DNA of 64,000 nt from Pseudocoprococcus catus. Its GTDB lineage: Bacteria; Bacillota; Clostridia; Lachnospirales; Lachnospiraceae. How positions within the stretch are numbered: the first letter of the stretch is position 1; each line of letters begins with the position of its first letter. The DNA is taken from assembly GCF_019734885.1 (NCBI RefSeq), contig NZ_JAAXCM010000020.1, forward strand, positions 62,001 through 126,000, given 5' to 3'. This document shows positions 41,232 through 49,181 of this stretch, piece after piece. The notes beneath the pieces were generated by a model. It saw nothing but the letters and a program-made list of their open reading frames with translations. It had not been told where the DNA came from and did not search any database. A program made the position numbers and the translations under genes.

Positions 41232-42098
41232 TCAGATGTTCCGGGCGGCTGTGATCAGATTCTTCAGATGCGGCGAGAGATGGCGGCTGGATTTCCAGAT
41301 CAGGTCGATCTCCGCAGGCAAAAGGCCCGGTACCGTCCGTTTCACGATATCGCTGCTTTCTTCCAGTACATGATCCAGAAGAAAAGCCGCGGTTGTGTTG
41401 GTTGCCACTAATTGCTGGATGGTTGCCAGCTGATTGGTGCGGACAATGATATTCGGTTTCAGATGATGGGCTTCATAATACTGATCGATGCAGTGGTCAA
41501 GGAAAGTATCTTCCGGCAGCATGGCTAGAGGCAGTTGATCCAGGTCGTCGGTTGTTACGGTATCTTTCTCAGCCAGGGGATGCATGACAGACAGATACAG
41601 ACAGATATTGACATGACGCAGCGCCACATGGCCGATGCCCGGAGGGAGCGGTCCGTTTCGGGTGATAATGGCTGCATCCAGGGTGTGATCCATGATTTTG
41701 GAACGATTGGCCAGAGAACCATTCTCCATGACCTGGATATGTGTACCGGGAGAACGGGCATAGAGGGTTCGAAGGAGATCTGTGAAGACGAGGGAACCGC
41801 TCATGGCCGGAAGACCAAGGGTCAGTGTTCTGTCGGTTGTAGACATATGCTTCATATTGGTTGTCAGCTGCTCGGCCTGTTCCAGAAGCTTATCTGCCTC
41901 ATCCAGGAAGTAGCGACCCTCCGGAGTCAGTTCCAGACCGCGGCTGCGCCTGGTGAACAGACTGACACCGAATTCACGCTCCAGTTCCTTGACCGCATTG
42001 GAGAGACTGGGCTGGGAGACATGGAGTTCGGCAGATGCCCGTGTGATATTGTTGTATTTGCAGATCGTCTGGAAATATTTCAGCTGTATAAGTGTCAT
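41232..42098 (-). CDS. LysR family transcriptional regulator
   Basis: A 288-residue LTTR. The N-terminal winged helix is LKYFQTICKYNNITRASAEL followed by VSQPSLSNAVKELEREFGVSLFTR; a linker helix and a two-lobed periplasmic-binding-like effector domain follow (about 90-285). AGAGAGG precedes the ATG at 42098. It is divergent from the chromate-transporter pair and FMN oxidase genes, which are therefore its likely targets; the coinducer could be a hydroxy- or keto-acid. Confidence 0.9.
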   Translation of the reverse strand: MTLIQLKYFQTICKYNNITRASAELHVSQPSLSNAVKELEREFGVSLFTRRSRGLELTPEGRYFLDEADKLLEQAEQLTTNMKHMSTTDRTLTLGLPAMSGSLVFTDLLRTLYARSPGTHIQVMENGSLANRSKIMDHTLDAAIITRNGPLPPGIGHVALRHVNICLYLSVMHPLAEKDTVTTDDLDQLPLAMLPEDTFLDHCIDQYYEAHHLKPNIIVRTNQLATIQQLVATNTTAAFLLDHVLEESSDIVKRTVPGLLPAEIDLIWKSSRHLSPHLKNLITAARNI

Positions 42099-42285
42099 GG
42101 AAACCTCTCTATCATAATGTATGCTCTCCGGAACGGAGGCATCATCGGCCGTAATGAAATGGTGGACAGGAAAACATTGCTTTAAGAATCATTATAAACC
42201 AGGAGGTGTATTTTCACAACGATAAATAAAGCGAATCCTGACAGAAAGGGATTCGGATGGGAAGAGAAAGGAGATTATAGAGAGT

Positions 42286-42843
42286 ATGAAAGAATTATGG
42301 GAATTATTTATTGTGTTTGCCAAGATTGGCGGTTTTACTTTCGGCGGCGGCTATGCGATGCTGCCGATTCTGCAGCGTGAAGTTGTGGAGAACAGAAACT
42401 GGGCAACGAGTGAGGAATTGATGGATTATTATGCTATCGGTCAGTGTACACCGGGTATTATTGCTGTTAATACCGCGACATTTATCGGGTATAAGCGCAA
42501 AGGTATTATCGGTGGTATTGTGGCGACTATCGGATGTGTTTTCCCTTCACTGGTCATTATCATGATCATCGCCGCATTCATTAACAGTTTTACACATATT
42601 GTCTGGGTACAGCATGCCCTTGCAGGTATTCGTGTCTGTGTGTGCGTCCTGGTGCTTGATGCCGTTATCAAACTAGCGAAGAAGTCTTTGATCGATGCGG
42701 CGACGTATCTGATCTTTGCGGCCGTTGTGATTCTGTCACTGTTTACCAATGTTGCATCTTTTGTATGGATCGTATGTGCCGGAGCAGCAGGTGTGATCAT
42801 CAAGACTTTGATGGAGCGTTCAAAAGCGCAGAAGAAAGCATAG
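42286..42843 (+). CDS. Chromate transporter, first half (CHR domain)
   Basis: A 185-residue membrane protein, one CHR domain of a split transporter. Signature residues FGGGYAMLPILQREVVE and AIGQCTPGIIAVNTATFIGY are the FGG and TPGP-like motifs of ChrA. Short CHR proteins act as pairs. The start ATG 42286 follows AAAGGAG. The real cargo in an anaerobic gut organism is probably another anion, since these genes are common where chromate is not. Confidence 0.9.
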   Translation: MKELWELFIVFAKIGGFTFGGGYAMLPILQREVVENRNWATSEELMDYYAIGQCTPGIIAVNTATFIGYKRKGIIGGIVATIGCVFPSLVIIMIIAAFINSFTHIVWVQHALAGIRVCVCVLVLDAVIKLAKKSLIDAATYLIFAAVVILSLFTNVASFVWIVCAGAAGVIIKTLMERSKAQKKA

Positions 42844-42855
42844 GAGGGATGAAAC

Positions 42856-43419
42856 ATGTTGATATTTAGACTTTTCTGGGAATTTTTTAAGACAGGACTT
42901 TTTGCCATTGGCGGCGGTCTGGCAACACTGCCGTTCCTTTATGATATGCAGGCTGCGACAGGCTGGTTTACGCTGGATGATATTTCCAATATGATCGCTA
43001 TTTCGGAATCCACACCGGGACCGATGGGCATCAATATGGCTACTTATACGGGCTTTACTTCCATGGGTGTTTTGGGCGGTATTGCTGCGGTGGCCGGACT
43101 GGTAACACCTTCTATTATTATCATTATTATTGTGTCGAATATTCTGGAGAAATTTAAAACGAATAAATACGTACAATATTGTATGTATGGCCTGAGAGCC
43201 GCATCCGTGGGTCTGATTTCTGTGGCAGGACTTCGTGTGGCTGAGGCCGCGTTTCTGAGAACACAGCTGTTTGCAGAAACAGGATCGCTGACGGATCTCT
43301 TCAATATAAAAGCGTTTATATTTGGCGTGGTGCTGTATGTTGTTTACAAGAAAACAGGCAAGCATCCGATCATTTATATTCTTGCATCTGGTGTAATTGG
43401 TGTTATACTTAGTTTGTAG
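42856..43419 (+). CDS. Chromate transporter, second half (CHR domain)
   Basis: A 187-residue partner of the gene before, 12 bp downstream with AGGAGGG upstream. It contains FAIGGGLATLPFLYDM and ISESTPGPMGINMATYTGF, the same motifs in the opposite-half version, and about six helices. Together the two halves replace a two-domain ChrA. A hairpin terminator follows. Confidence 0.9.
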   Translation: MLIFRLFWEFFKTGLFAIGGGLATLPFLYDMQAATGWFTLDDISNMIAISESTPGPMGINMATYTGFTSMGVLGGIAAVAGLVTPSIIIIIIVSNILEKFKTNKYVQYCMYGLRAASVGLISVAGLRVAEAAFLRTQLFAETGSLTDLFNIKAFIFGVVLYVVYKKTGKHPIIYILASGVIGVILSL

Positions 43420-43426
43420 GGTTAAG

Positions 43427-43458
43427 AGTGCCTGAACGTATGATTTCAGGCACTGTTG
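43427..43458 (+). terminator. Hairpin after the chromate transporter genes
   Basis: AGTGCCTGAA (43427-43436) pairs perfectly with TTCAGGCACT (43445-43454). The trailing T-run is weak (GTTG), so partial readthrough into the FMN oxidase gene is possible. Confidence 0.6.
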
Positions 43459-43571
43459 ATATTTAATCATTATATCAAAATCCGATGCTTTCAGGGGGCC
43501 GGCAGACATGGATTTGGCGCCGGAACTCACAAGTGGGGTATGAGGGAAGCCGTCGGAGTGAGGAGGAGATT

Positions 43572-44585
43572 ATGAATTATAATGAAGTACTTGCGAATGC
43601 AAGAGAGAACATCGGCAAGTTATGTAAGGCCTGTCCGGTCTGCAATGGTCTGGCATGCCGCAACACCGTTCCGGGTCCCGGAGCCAAGGGTGTCGGCGAT
43701 ACGGCCATTCGCAATTACCAGAAGTGGCAGGAGATCAGAGTGAATATGGATACATTGTGTGCGCCGAAGACAGTGGATACATCCCTTGAACTCTTTGGAA
43801 AGAAGTTCAGGTATCCGTTTTTTGCGGGACCTGTAGGGGCTGTGAACCTGCATTACAGCGATGCATATGATGATGTTTCTTATAATAAAGTCCTTGTTTC
43901 TGCCTGTGCAGAAAATGGCATTGTTGCTTTTACAGGTGACGGTACGAATCCGAAGGTGATGGAAGCGGCAACAGATGCGATCGCATTGGCCGACGGCATG
44001 GGTGTTCCGACAGTGAAGCCGTGGAATCTGGATACGATTCGTGAGAAGATGGATCTTGTGAAGAAGTCCGGTGCTTTTGCAGTGGCTATGGATGTGGATG
44101 CAGCCGGTCTGCCGTTCCTGAAGAATATGGATCCGCCGGCAGGCGGCAAATCCGTCGAGGATCTGAAGGCCATTGCAGAAATGGCTGGTGCGCCGTTTAT
44201 CGTGAAGGGCGTTATGACAGTGAAGGGTGCATTGAAGGCGAAGGAAGCGGGAGCAGCAGCCATTGTTGTATCCAATCATGGCGGACGTGTACAGGATCAG
44301 TGCCCGGCAACAGCAGAAGTTCTTCCTGAAATCGTGAAGGCTGTCGGCGGCAGCATGAAGATTTTTGTGGATGGCGGCATTCGAAGCGGTGTGGATATTT
44401 TCAAGGCACTGGCACTTGGTGCAGATGCAGTTATTATCGCCCGTCCTTTTGTAACAGCTGTTTACGGTGGTGCCGAAGAAGGCGTGAAAGCCTACATTGA
44501 CAAACTGGCCGGAGAACTGGCAGATACGATGGCTATGTGCGGTGCCTTCAGTCTGGATGAGATTACACCAGACATGGTTCGATAA
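43572..44585 (+). CDS. FMN-dependent alpha-hydroxy-acid oxidizing protein with an N-terminal Cys cluster
   Basis: A 337-residue TIM-barrel flavoprotein of the lactate oxidase/glycolate oxidase family. IVVSNHGGRVQDQ holds the active-site His and Arg, IFVDGGIRSGVDIFKALALG and ADAVIIARPF bind FMN phosphate. The first 40 residues carry C-x2-C-x2-C-x4-C (CKACPVCNGLAC), absent from classical members and suggestive of a metal site. The start ATG 43572 follows AGGAGGAG. In an anaerobe the electron acceptor is unlikely to be oxygen. It is downstream of the CHR pair and the divergent LysR gene. Confidence 0.82.
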   Translation: MNYNEVLANARENIGKLCKACPVCNGLACRNTVPGPGAKGVGDTAIRNYQKWQEIRVNMDTLCAPKTVDTSLELFGKKFRYPFFAGPVGAVNLHYSDAYDDVSYNKVLVSACAENGIVAFTGDGTNPKVMEAATDAIALADGMGVPTVKPWNLDTIREKMDLVKKSGAFAVAMDVDAAGLPFLKNMDPPAGGKSVEDLKAIAEMAGAPFIVKGVMTVKGALKAKEAGAAAIVVSNHGGRVQDQCPATAEVLPEIVKAVGGSMKIFVDGGIRSGVDIFKALALGADAVIIARPFVTAVYGGAEEGVKAYIDKLAGELADTMAMCGAFSLDEITPDMVR

Positions 44586-44663
44586 ATGAATAGGATGACA
44601 AATATTTCCAATAAATATTAGCAAAAATGTCAAAAAACATTAAAAAATGAATAAATATTCAGA

Positions 44664-44710
44664 AAACACTTCGTGGAGTTGCTGTGTTAAAGCTGCGAAG
44701 TGTTTTTTTT
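44664..44710 (+). terminator. Terminator of the FMN oxidase gene
   Basis: AACACTTCG (44665-44673) pairs with CGAAGTGTT (44695-44703), followed by TTTTTTTG. Confidence 0.85.
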
Positions 44711-44820
44711 GCTGTACAATTCAAACAATATATGCTATAATTTAAATTATTTCATATGACTGTTGTTATTTAGTCTATTAACGTGACGCAGTATGCTATA
44801 CAAATGGTATTTTTTGTACA

Positions 44821-44850
44821 TAGACAAATGTCCGCCTTAGACGTTATAAT
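44821..44850 (+). promoter_or_regulatory. Promoter of the opp operon
   Basis: TAGACA (44821-44826), 18 bp, TATAAT (44845-44850), 34 bases before the oppB GTG. Another TATAAT-like box near 44735 may be a second promoter. Confidence 0.6.
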
Positions 44851-44884
44851 AGCAGAAAAACTAAATTGAATAGGAGAGAGAAAA

Positions 44885-45802
44885 GTGGGTAAATACATAC
44901 TCAAGAGAATTGCACTTGCATTCGTGACTATTTGGGCAGTTGCCACGATCACATTCTTTCTGATGAACCTGGTTCCGGGCGGACCGTTCTTATCAGAGAA
45001 GGCAATCAGCCCTGCAGCAACAAAAGCGCTGGAAGCTAAGTATGGACTGGATAAACCTATGGCAGAACGTTATTTTACTTATATTTCCGATGCAGCTCAC
45101 GGCGACTTCGGTGACAGCCTGAAGCAGAGAGGCCGTACAGTTATGGATATTATTGCGACAAAGTTCCCTGTATCCGCCAAATTAGGTGGAATGGCTGTCG
45201 TCCTTGCACTTTGTGTCGGTGTGCCGCTGGGTGTTCTGGCTGCATACAAGAGAGGCACTTTTATCGATAGTTTATTCAGTGTCATTGCCACCTGCGGCAT
45301 TGCGGTGCCCGGGTTCGTCATCTGTACGCTGCTCCTTTACGTCTTTGGCGTTAAACTGCAGTGGCTGCCGACACTGGGTCTTAAGAGTGCACAGAGCTAC
45401 ATTATGCCGGTGATTGCGCTGGCAGCTTATCCGACATCATATATCATGCGTCTGATGCGTTCATCCATGCTGGATGTTCTCGGCCAGGATTATATGCGTA
45501 CAGCGAAAGCAAAGGGTTTGTCACAGAAGGTTTCCCTGTTTAAGCATGCCCTTCGTAATGCGATCCTGCCTGTTATTACATATGTAGGTCCTATGCTGGC
45601 TTATACACTGACAGGTAGTTTTGTTACAGAGAAGATTTTTACAATTCCGGGTCTTGGCGGCGAATTTATCAAAGCCATCAATGGCCGTGATTACACGATG
45701 ATTATGGGTACAACAATTTTCCTTGCGACGATCATGATCGTTATGAATGTTATTGTTGATATTGTCTACAAACTGGTAGACCCGCGTATCAAGTTGAAAT
45801 AA
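44885..45802 (+). CDS. oppB: Oligopeptide ABC transporter permease OppB
   Basis: A 305-residue inner-membrane permease. It begins with the typical MGKYILKRIALAFVTIWAV start and has six helices; SSMLDVLGQDYMRTAKAKGLS is the EAA coupling loop that contacts the ATPases (cited from DVLGQDYMRTAKAKG). Start is GTG 44885 with AGGAGAGAG ahead. First gene of oppBCDF. Confidence 0.96.
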   Translation: MGKYILKRIALAFVTIWAVATITFFLMNLVPGGPFLSEKAISPAATKALEAKYGLDKPMAERYFTYISDAAHGDFGDSLKQRGRTVMDIIATKFPVSAKLGGMAVVLALCVGVPLGVLAAYKRGTFIDSLFSVIATCGIAVPGFVICTLLLYVFGVKLQWLPTLGLKSAQSYIMPVIALAAYPTSYIMRLMRSSMLDVLGQDYMRTAKAKGLSQKVSLFKHALRNAILPVITYVGPMLAYTLTGSFVTEKIFTIPGLGGEFIKAINGRDYTMIMGTTIFLATIMIVMNVIVDIVYKLVDPRIKLK

Positions 45803-45820
45803 ACAGGAGGGTAAGTGATA

Positions 45821-46867
45821 ATGGAGAAGAATCCGTTAAGTTTTCAATTAAAGTTAAATCCAGACGACTTCCTTCCGGCTACTGATGAAGAGAAGGAAGG
45901 CCTTGTTGTCATGCGTGACAGCGTCAGCTTCTGGAAAGATGGTTTCAGACGTCTGCGTAAGAACAAAGTGGCCATGGTTTGTCTGTTTATCATTATTATT
46001 GTTATGATTTTTGCCTTTATCGTTCCGGCATTTTATCCATACAGTTACGAACAGCAGATTCAGGGTGCGAATAACCTTGCACCGATGCAGTATTCTGCCA
46101 AAGAGATGGAGCAAATAGCAGCCGGCGAGAAGGTATTTCCGCATTTCTTCGGCACAGATAAGATGGGCCGTGATTATGCGATCCGTGTCATGATGGGAAG
46201 CCGTATCTCCCTGCTGGTTGGTATCATTGCAGCAGCGATCATTCTTGTCATCGGTTCTATTTTCGGTTCCATCGCTGCTTTTGCAGGCGGCTGGGTCGAT
46301 CTGATCATGATGCGTATTGTTGATATTATTTATACCATTCCGGATGTCCTGCTGATCGTTCTTTTGTCCTTCGCTTTGAAGGCACCATTGAAGGTGTTGG
46401 CTCAGGCACCGGGCTTCGGATGGATTTCCGTTGTTGGTGAGAACCTGATCAGTATTTTCATCGTATTTGCCCTTTTGTACTGGGTTGGTATGGCGCGTAT
46501 GGTACGAAGCCAGATCCTGATGCTGAAGGAAAGTGAATATGTTACGGCTGCAAGAGCACTGGGGGCATCTTCAGCGAGAATTATCAAGAAGCATCTGCTG
46601 ACGAACTGTATCGGTACACTGATCGTTACAACAACATTGCAGATCCCGTCATCTATCTTTACGGAGAGTTTCCTGAGCTTCCTCGGTCTTGGTGTTGCTG
46701 TTCCGATGCCTTCTCTGGGAAGTCTTGCCAGTGATGCAATCAATGGTTTGAATACATATCCGTATCTGCTGTTTATTCCGGCAGCAGTTATCAGTTTGAT
46801 CATTCTGAGCTTTAACTTACTGGGCGATGGCCTCAGAGATGCCTTTGACCCTAAACTTAAGAACTAG
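45821..46867 (+). CDS. oppC: Oligopeptide ABC transporter permease OppC
   Basis: A 348-residue permease with an N-terminal cytoplasmic segment and six helices. FWKDGFRRLRKNKVAMVCLF is the OppC N-terminal block, FFGTDKMGRDYAIRVMMG the following loop, and SEYVTAARALGASSARIIKKH the EAA loop (cited as EYVTAARALGASSARI). AGGAGG is 10 nt before ATG 45821; the GTG six bases earlier is too close. Forms the channel with OppB. Confidence 0.96.
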   Translation: MEKNPLSFQLKLNPDDFLPATDEEKEGLVVMRDSVSFWKDGFRRLRKNKVAMVCLFIIIIVMIFAFIVPAFYPYSYEQQIQGANNLAPMQYSAKEMEQIAAGEKVFPHFFGTDKMGRDYAIRVMMGSRISLLVGIIAAAIILVIGSIFGSIAAFAGGWVDLIMMRIVDIIYTIPDVLLIVLLSFALKAPLKVLAQAPGFGWISVVGENLISIFIVFALLYWVGMARMVRSQILMLKESEYVTAARALGASSARIIKKHLLTNCIGTLIVTTTLQIPSSIFTESFLSFLGLGVAVPMPSLGSLASDAINGLNTYPYLLFIPAAVISLIILSFNLLGDGLRDAFDPKLKN

Positions 46868-46885
46868 GAAGGAGAGTGTAAGATT

Positions 46886-47884
46886 ATGTCAGAATATCTT
46901 GTAGATATACAGCACGAACGTCTTTCATTCTTTACACCTGCCGGTGAAGTTAAGGCATTGAATGACGTTTCTATCCATCTGAATGATGGTGAAGTCCTCG
47001 GTATTGTAGGAGAGAGTGGTTCAGGTAAATCCGTTACTGCATACAGTCTGATGGGACTGACTGCTTACCCGGGTAAGTTAGTCGGTGGTACGATTGATTT
47101 TAACGGTCACCGTATCAACGATCTGTCTGAGAAGGAGTTTCGTAAGATCCGAGGCAACGAAGTATCGATTATTTTCCAGGATCCGATGACAAGTCTGAAT
47201 CCTGTTTATACAATTGGCAACCAGATCATGGAAGTTATTCTTCTGCATACAGACAAGAATAAAGAGCAGGCCCGGGCCAGAGCCAAGGAACTTCTGGAAC
47301 TGGTTGGTATCAATGAGCCTGAAAAGCGTCTGAAGCAGTATCCGCATGAGTTATCCGGTGGTATGAGACAGCGTGTTATGATTGCGATCGCATTGGCATG
47401 TGAACCTAAGCTTCTGATTGCCGATGAGCCTACAACAGCCCTTGATGTGACGATTCAGGCACAGATCCTTGAGTTGATGATGGAGCTGAAAGAGAAGCTT
47501 GGCATGGCGATCATCATGATCACTCATGACCTTGGTGTTGTTGCCAGCATGTGCGACAGGATTGCCGTTATGTATGCCGGACGTATTGTCGAATACGGCA
47601 CAACGGATGATATTTTCTACAATCCGAAGCATGAATATACAAAGGGCCTTCTGAAGAGTATTCCGCGACTGGATGCCAAAGAGCATGAGCGTCTGGTGCC
47701 GATCGAAGGTACACCGATCGATTTGCTGAATCCGCCTGCAGGATGTCCGTTTGCACCGCGTTGTTCAAATTGTATGAAGATCTGCCTGAGAGAGATGGCA
47801 CCGGTGACAACTTTCGATGATGTACACTATACACAGTGCTGGATGAACCAGAAGGAACAGATGGAAAGAGAGGCCGCAAAATGA
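46886..47884 (+). CDS. oppD: Oligopeptide ABC transporter ATPase OppD
   Basis: A 332-residue ATPase. Walker A GESGSGKS, Q-loop FQDPMTSLNPV, signature LSGGMRQR, Walker B LLIADEPTTALD and switch H are present. The C-terminal oligopeptide-family extension has the NPPAGCPFAPRCSNCMKIC cysteine motif, which in some relatives binds an iron-sulfur cluster. GGAGAG precedes the ATG. The stop overlaps the start of oppF. Confidence 0.97.
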   Translation: MSEYLVDIQHERLSFFTPAGEVKALNDVSIHLNDGEVLGIVGESGSGKSVTAYSLMGLTAYPGKLVGGTIDFNGHRINDLSEKEFRKIRGNEVSIIFQDPMTSLNPVYTIGNQIMEVILLHTDKNKEQARARAKELLELVGINEPEKRLKQYPHELSGGMRQRVMIAIALACEPKLLIADEPTTALDVTIQAQILELMMELKEKLGMAIIMITHDLGVVASMCDRIAVMYAGRIVEYGTTDDIFYNPKHEYTKGLLKSIPRLDAKEHERLVPIEGTPIDLLNPPAGCPFAPRCSNCMKICLREMAPVTTFDDVHYTQCWMNQKEQMEREAAK

Positions 47885-48870
47885 GTGATAAATTAGTTCA
47901 GGTAGAACATTTGCAGCAGTACTTTCCGGCCGGTGGTTTTGGAAAGAACAAGAAATATGTTCAGGCTGTAGATGATGTTTCCTTCTTTATCAACAGAGGT
48001 GAAACACTTGGTCTTGTTGGTGAGTCCGGATGCGGTAAGACAACAACAGGACGTACACTGCTCCGTCTTTATGAACCGACGGGCGGCAGAATTATTTATG
48101 ATGATAAGGTTATTTTTGATAAAGAGAAAAAGATTGCAGAGAATATGCTGCCTTATCGTAAGAAAATGCAGATTGTATTCCAGGATCCATATGCCAGTCT
48201 GGACCCGCGTATGACAGTCGGTGATATTGTCGGTGAACCAATTGATATCCACCATCTTGCATCTTCCAAGCAGGAGCGTTATGATATGATTATCGAGATG
48301 CTTCGTCGCGTTGGTCTGAACTCCGAGCATGCAAATCGTTATCCGCATGAGTTCTCAGGCGGTCAGCGTCAGCGTGTCGGCATTGCAAGAGCATTGGCTG
48401 TTCATCCGGAATTCATTGTGTGTGATGAGCCGATTTCCGCGCTGGATGTTTCTATTCAGGCGCAGGTTATCAATATGTTTGAGGATCTGCAGGAGAGCAT
48501 GAATCTGACGTATCTGTTCATTGCCCATGATCTGTCCGTTGTTAAGCATATTTCCAACCGTATCGGCGTTATGTACCTTGGCAGAATGGTTGAACTTGCC
48601 GACAGCTATGAGCTGACAATGCACAGCCTGCATCCATATACAAAGAGTCTGATCTCTGCGATCCCGATCGCAGACCCGAAGCAGGCAAGGGCCAGCAAGC
48701 GTATCGCTCTTGAAGGCGATGTACCTAGCCCGCTGAATCCACCTTCAGGATGCCGTTTCAGAACACGCTGTCCATATGCAGACGAGCAGTGTGCGAAGGA
48801 AGTTCCGGAATTCAAGGAAGTGGCTCCGGGACATTATGCAGCTTGTCATCATCTGGACAAGTGCAACTAA
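47881..48870 (+). CDS. oppF: Oligopeptide ABC transporter ATPase OppF
   Basis: A 329-residue ATPase partner of OppD. Walker [10 protein letters not shown]-loop [10 protein letters not shown], signature FSGGQRQR, Walker [12 protein letters not shown], and a C-terminal [22 protein letters not shown] 47881 overlaps the oppD stop (ATGA), so translation is coupled. A TTCACAG/CTGTGAA hairpin (48880-48899) follows. Confidence 0.97.
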   Translation: MSDKLVQVEHLQQYFPAGGFGKNKKYVQAVDDVSFFINRGETLGLVGESGCGKTTTGRTLLRLYEPTGGRIIYDDKVIFDKEKKIAENMLPYRKKMQIVFQDPYASLDPRMTVGDIVGEPIDIHHLASSKQERYDMIIEMLRRVGLNSEHANRYPHEFSGGQRQRVGIARALAVHPEFIVCDEPISALDVSIQAQVINMFEDLQESMNLTYLFIAHDLSVVKHISNRIGVMYLGRMVELADSYELTMHSLHPYTKSLISAIPIADPKQARASKRIALEGDVPSPLNPPSGCRFRTRCPYADEQCAKEVPEFKEVAPGHYAACHHLDKCN

Positions 48871-48879
48871 AAGTACCGT

Positions 48880-48908
48880 TTCACAGACAGCGCTGTGAAG
48901 GGTATAAT
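48880..48908 (+). promoter_or_regulatory. Hairpin/possible promoter with a dyad after oppF
   Basis: TTCACAG (48880-48886) and CTGTGAA (48893-48899) form a perfect dyad, lying between TTTCAC and TATAAT (48903-48908) with an 18-bp spacer. It could be an operator-controlled promoter for oppA or only a weak hairpin. The T-run needed for a terminator is lacking. Confidence 0.35.
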
Positions 48909-48911
48909 GTG

Positions 48912-49051
48912 TAATTGTTCAGAGCTAAGCAAAATTTCAAAAAACAGGTATAAAATGCTTGCATTTTTAAGACTGTTTTTGAAATTTTATTTGGCGGATA
49001 CGCCACACCGACGAAATGCGTAGCATTTTGGAGGTTAGCTCTGAACAGTTA
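48912..49051. repeat. Dispersed intergenic repeat, full-length copy (MITE-like)
   Basis: The ends TAATTGTTCAGAGCTAA (48912-48928) and TTAGCTCTGAACAGTTA (49035-49051) are inverted repeats matching at 16 of 17 positions. Inside, AAAATTTCAAAAAACAG pairs with CTGTTTTTGAAATTTT, tipped by AAAATGC-TT-GCATTTT, and two more hairpins (GGCG/CGCC and AAATGC/GCATTT) follow, giving a branched fold. Its first 60 bases recur inverted at 3817-3876. It splits oppF from oppA and contains no gene. Confidence 0.85.
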
Positions 49052-49181
49052 CTATAATATTATAAGTTGTGATAAGCAGTTATGCGGAATGCATAATGTT
49101 TATAGAAAATGCAAATTGTTCGGAGCCATGATCCAAGCAGTTGGTTCTGAGCATCTGTAAAAAAGAAAAGGAGAAGAGAAC

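Noticed and set aside
43620-44633. A long 337-codon minus-strand ORF opposite the FMN oxidase gene
   Set aside because: It is rich in His and Cys and lacks a ribosome binding site or recognisable domain; it is the shadow of the real gene.
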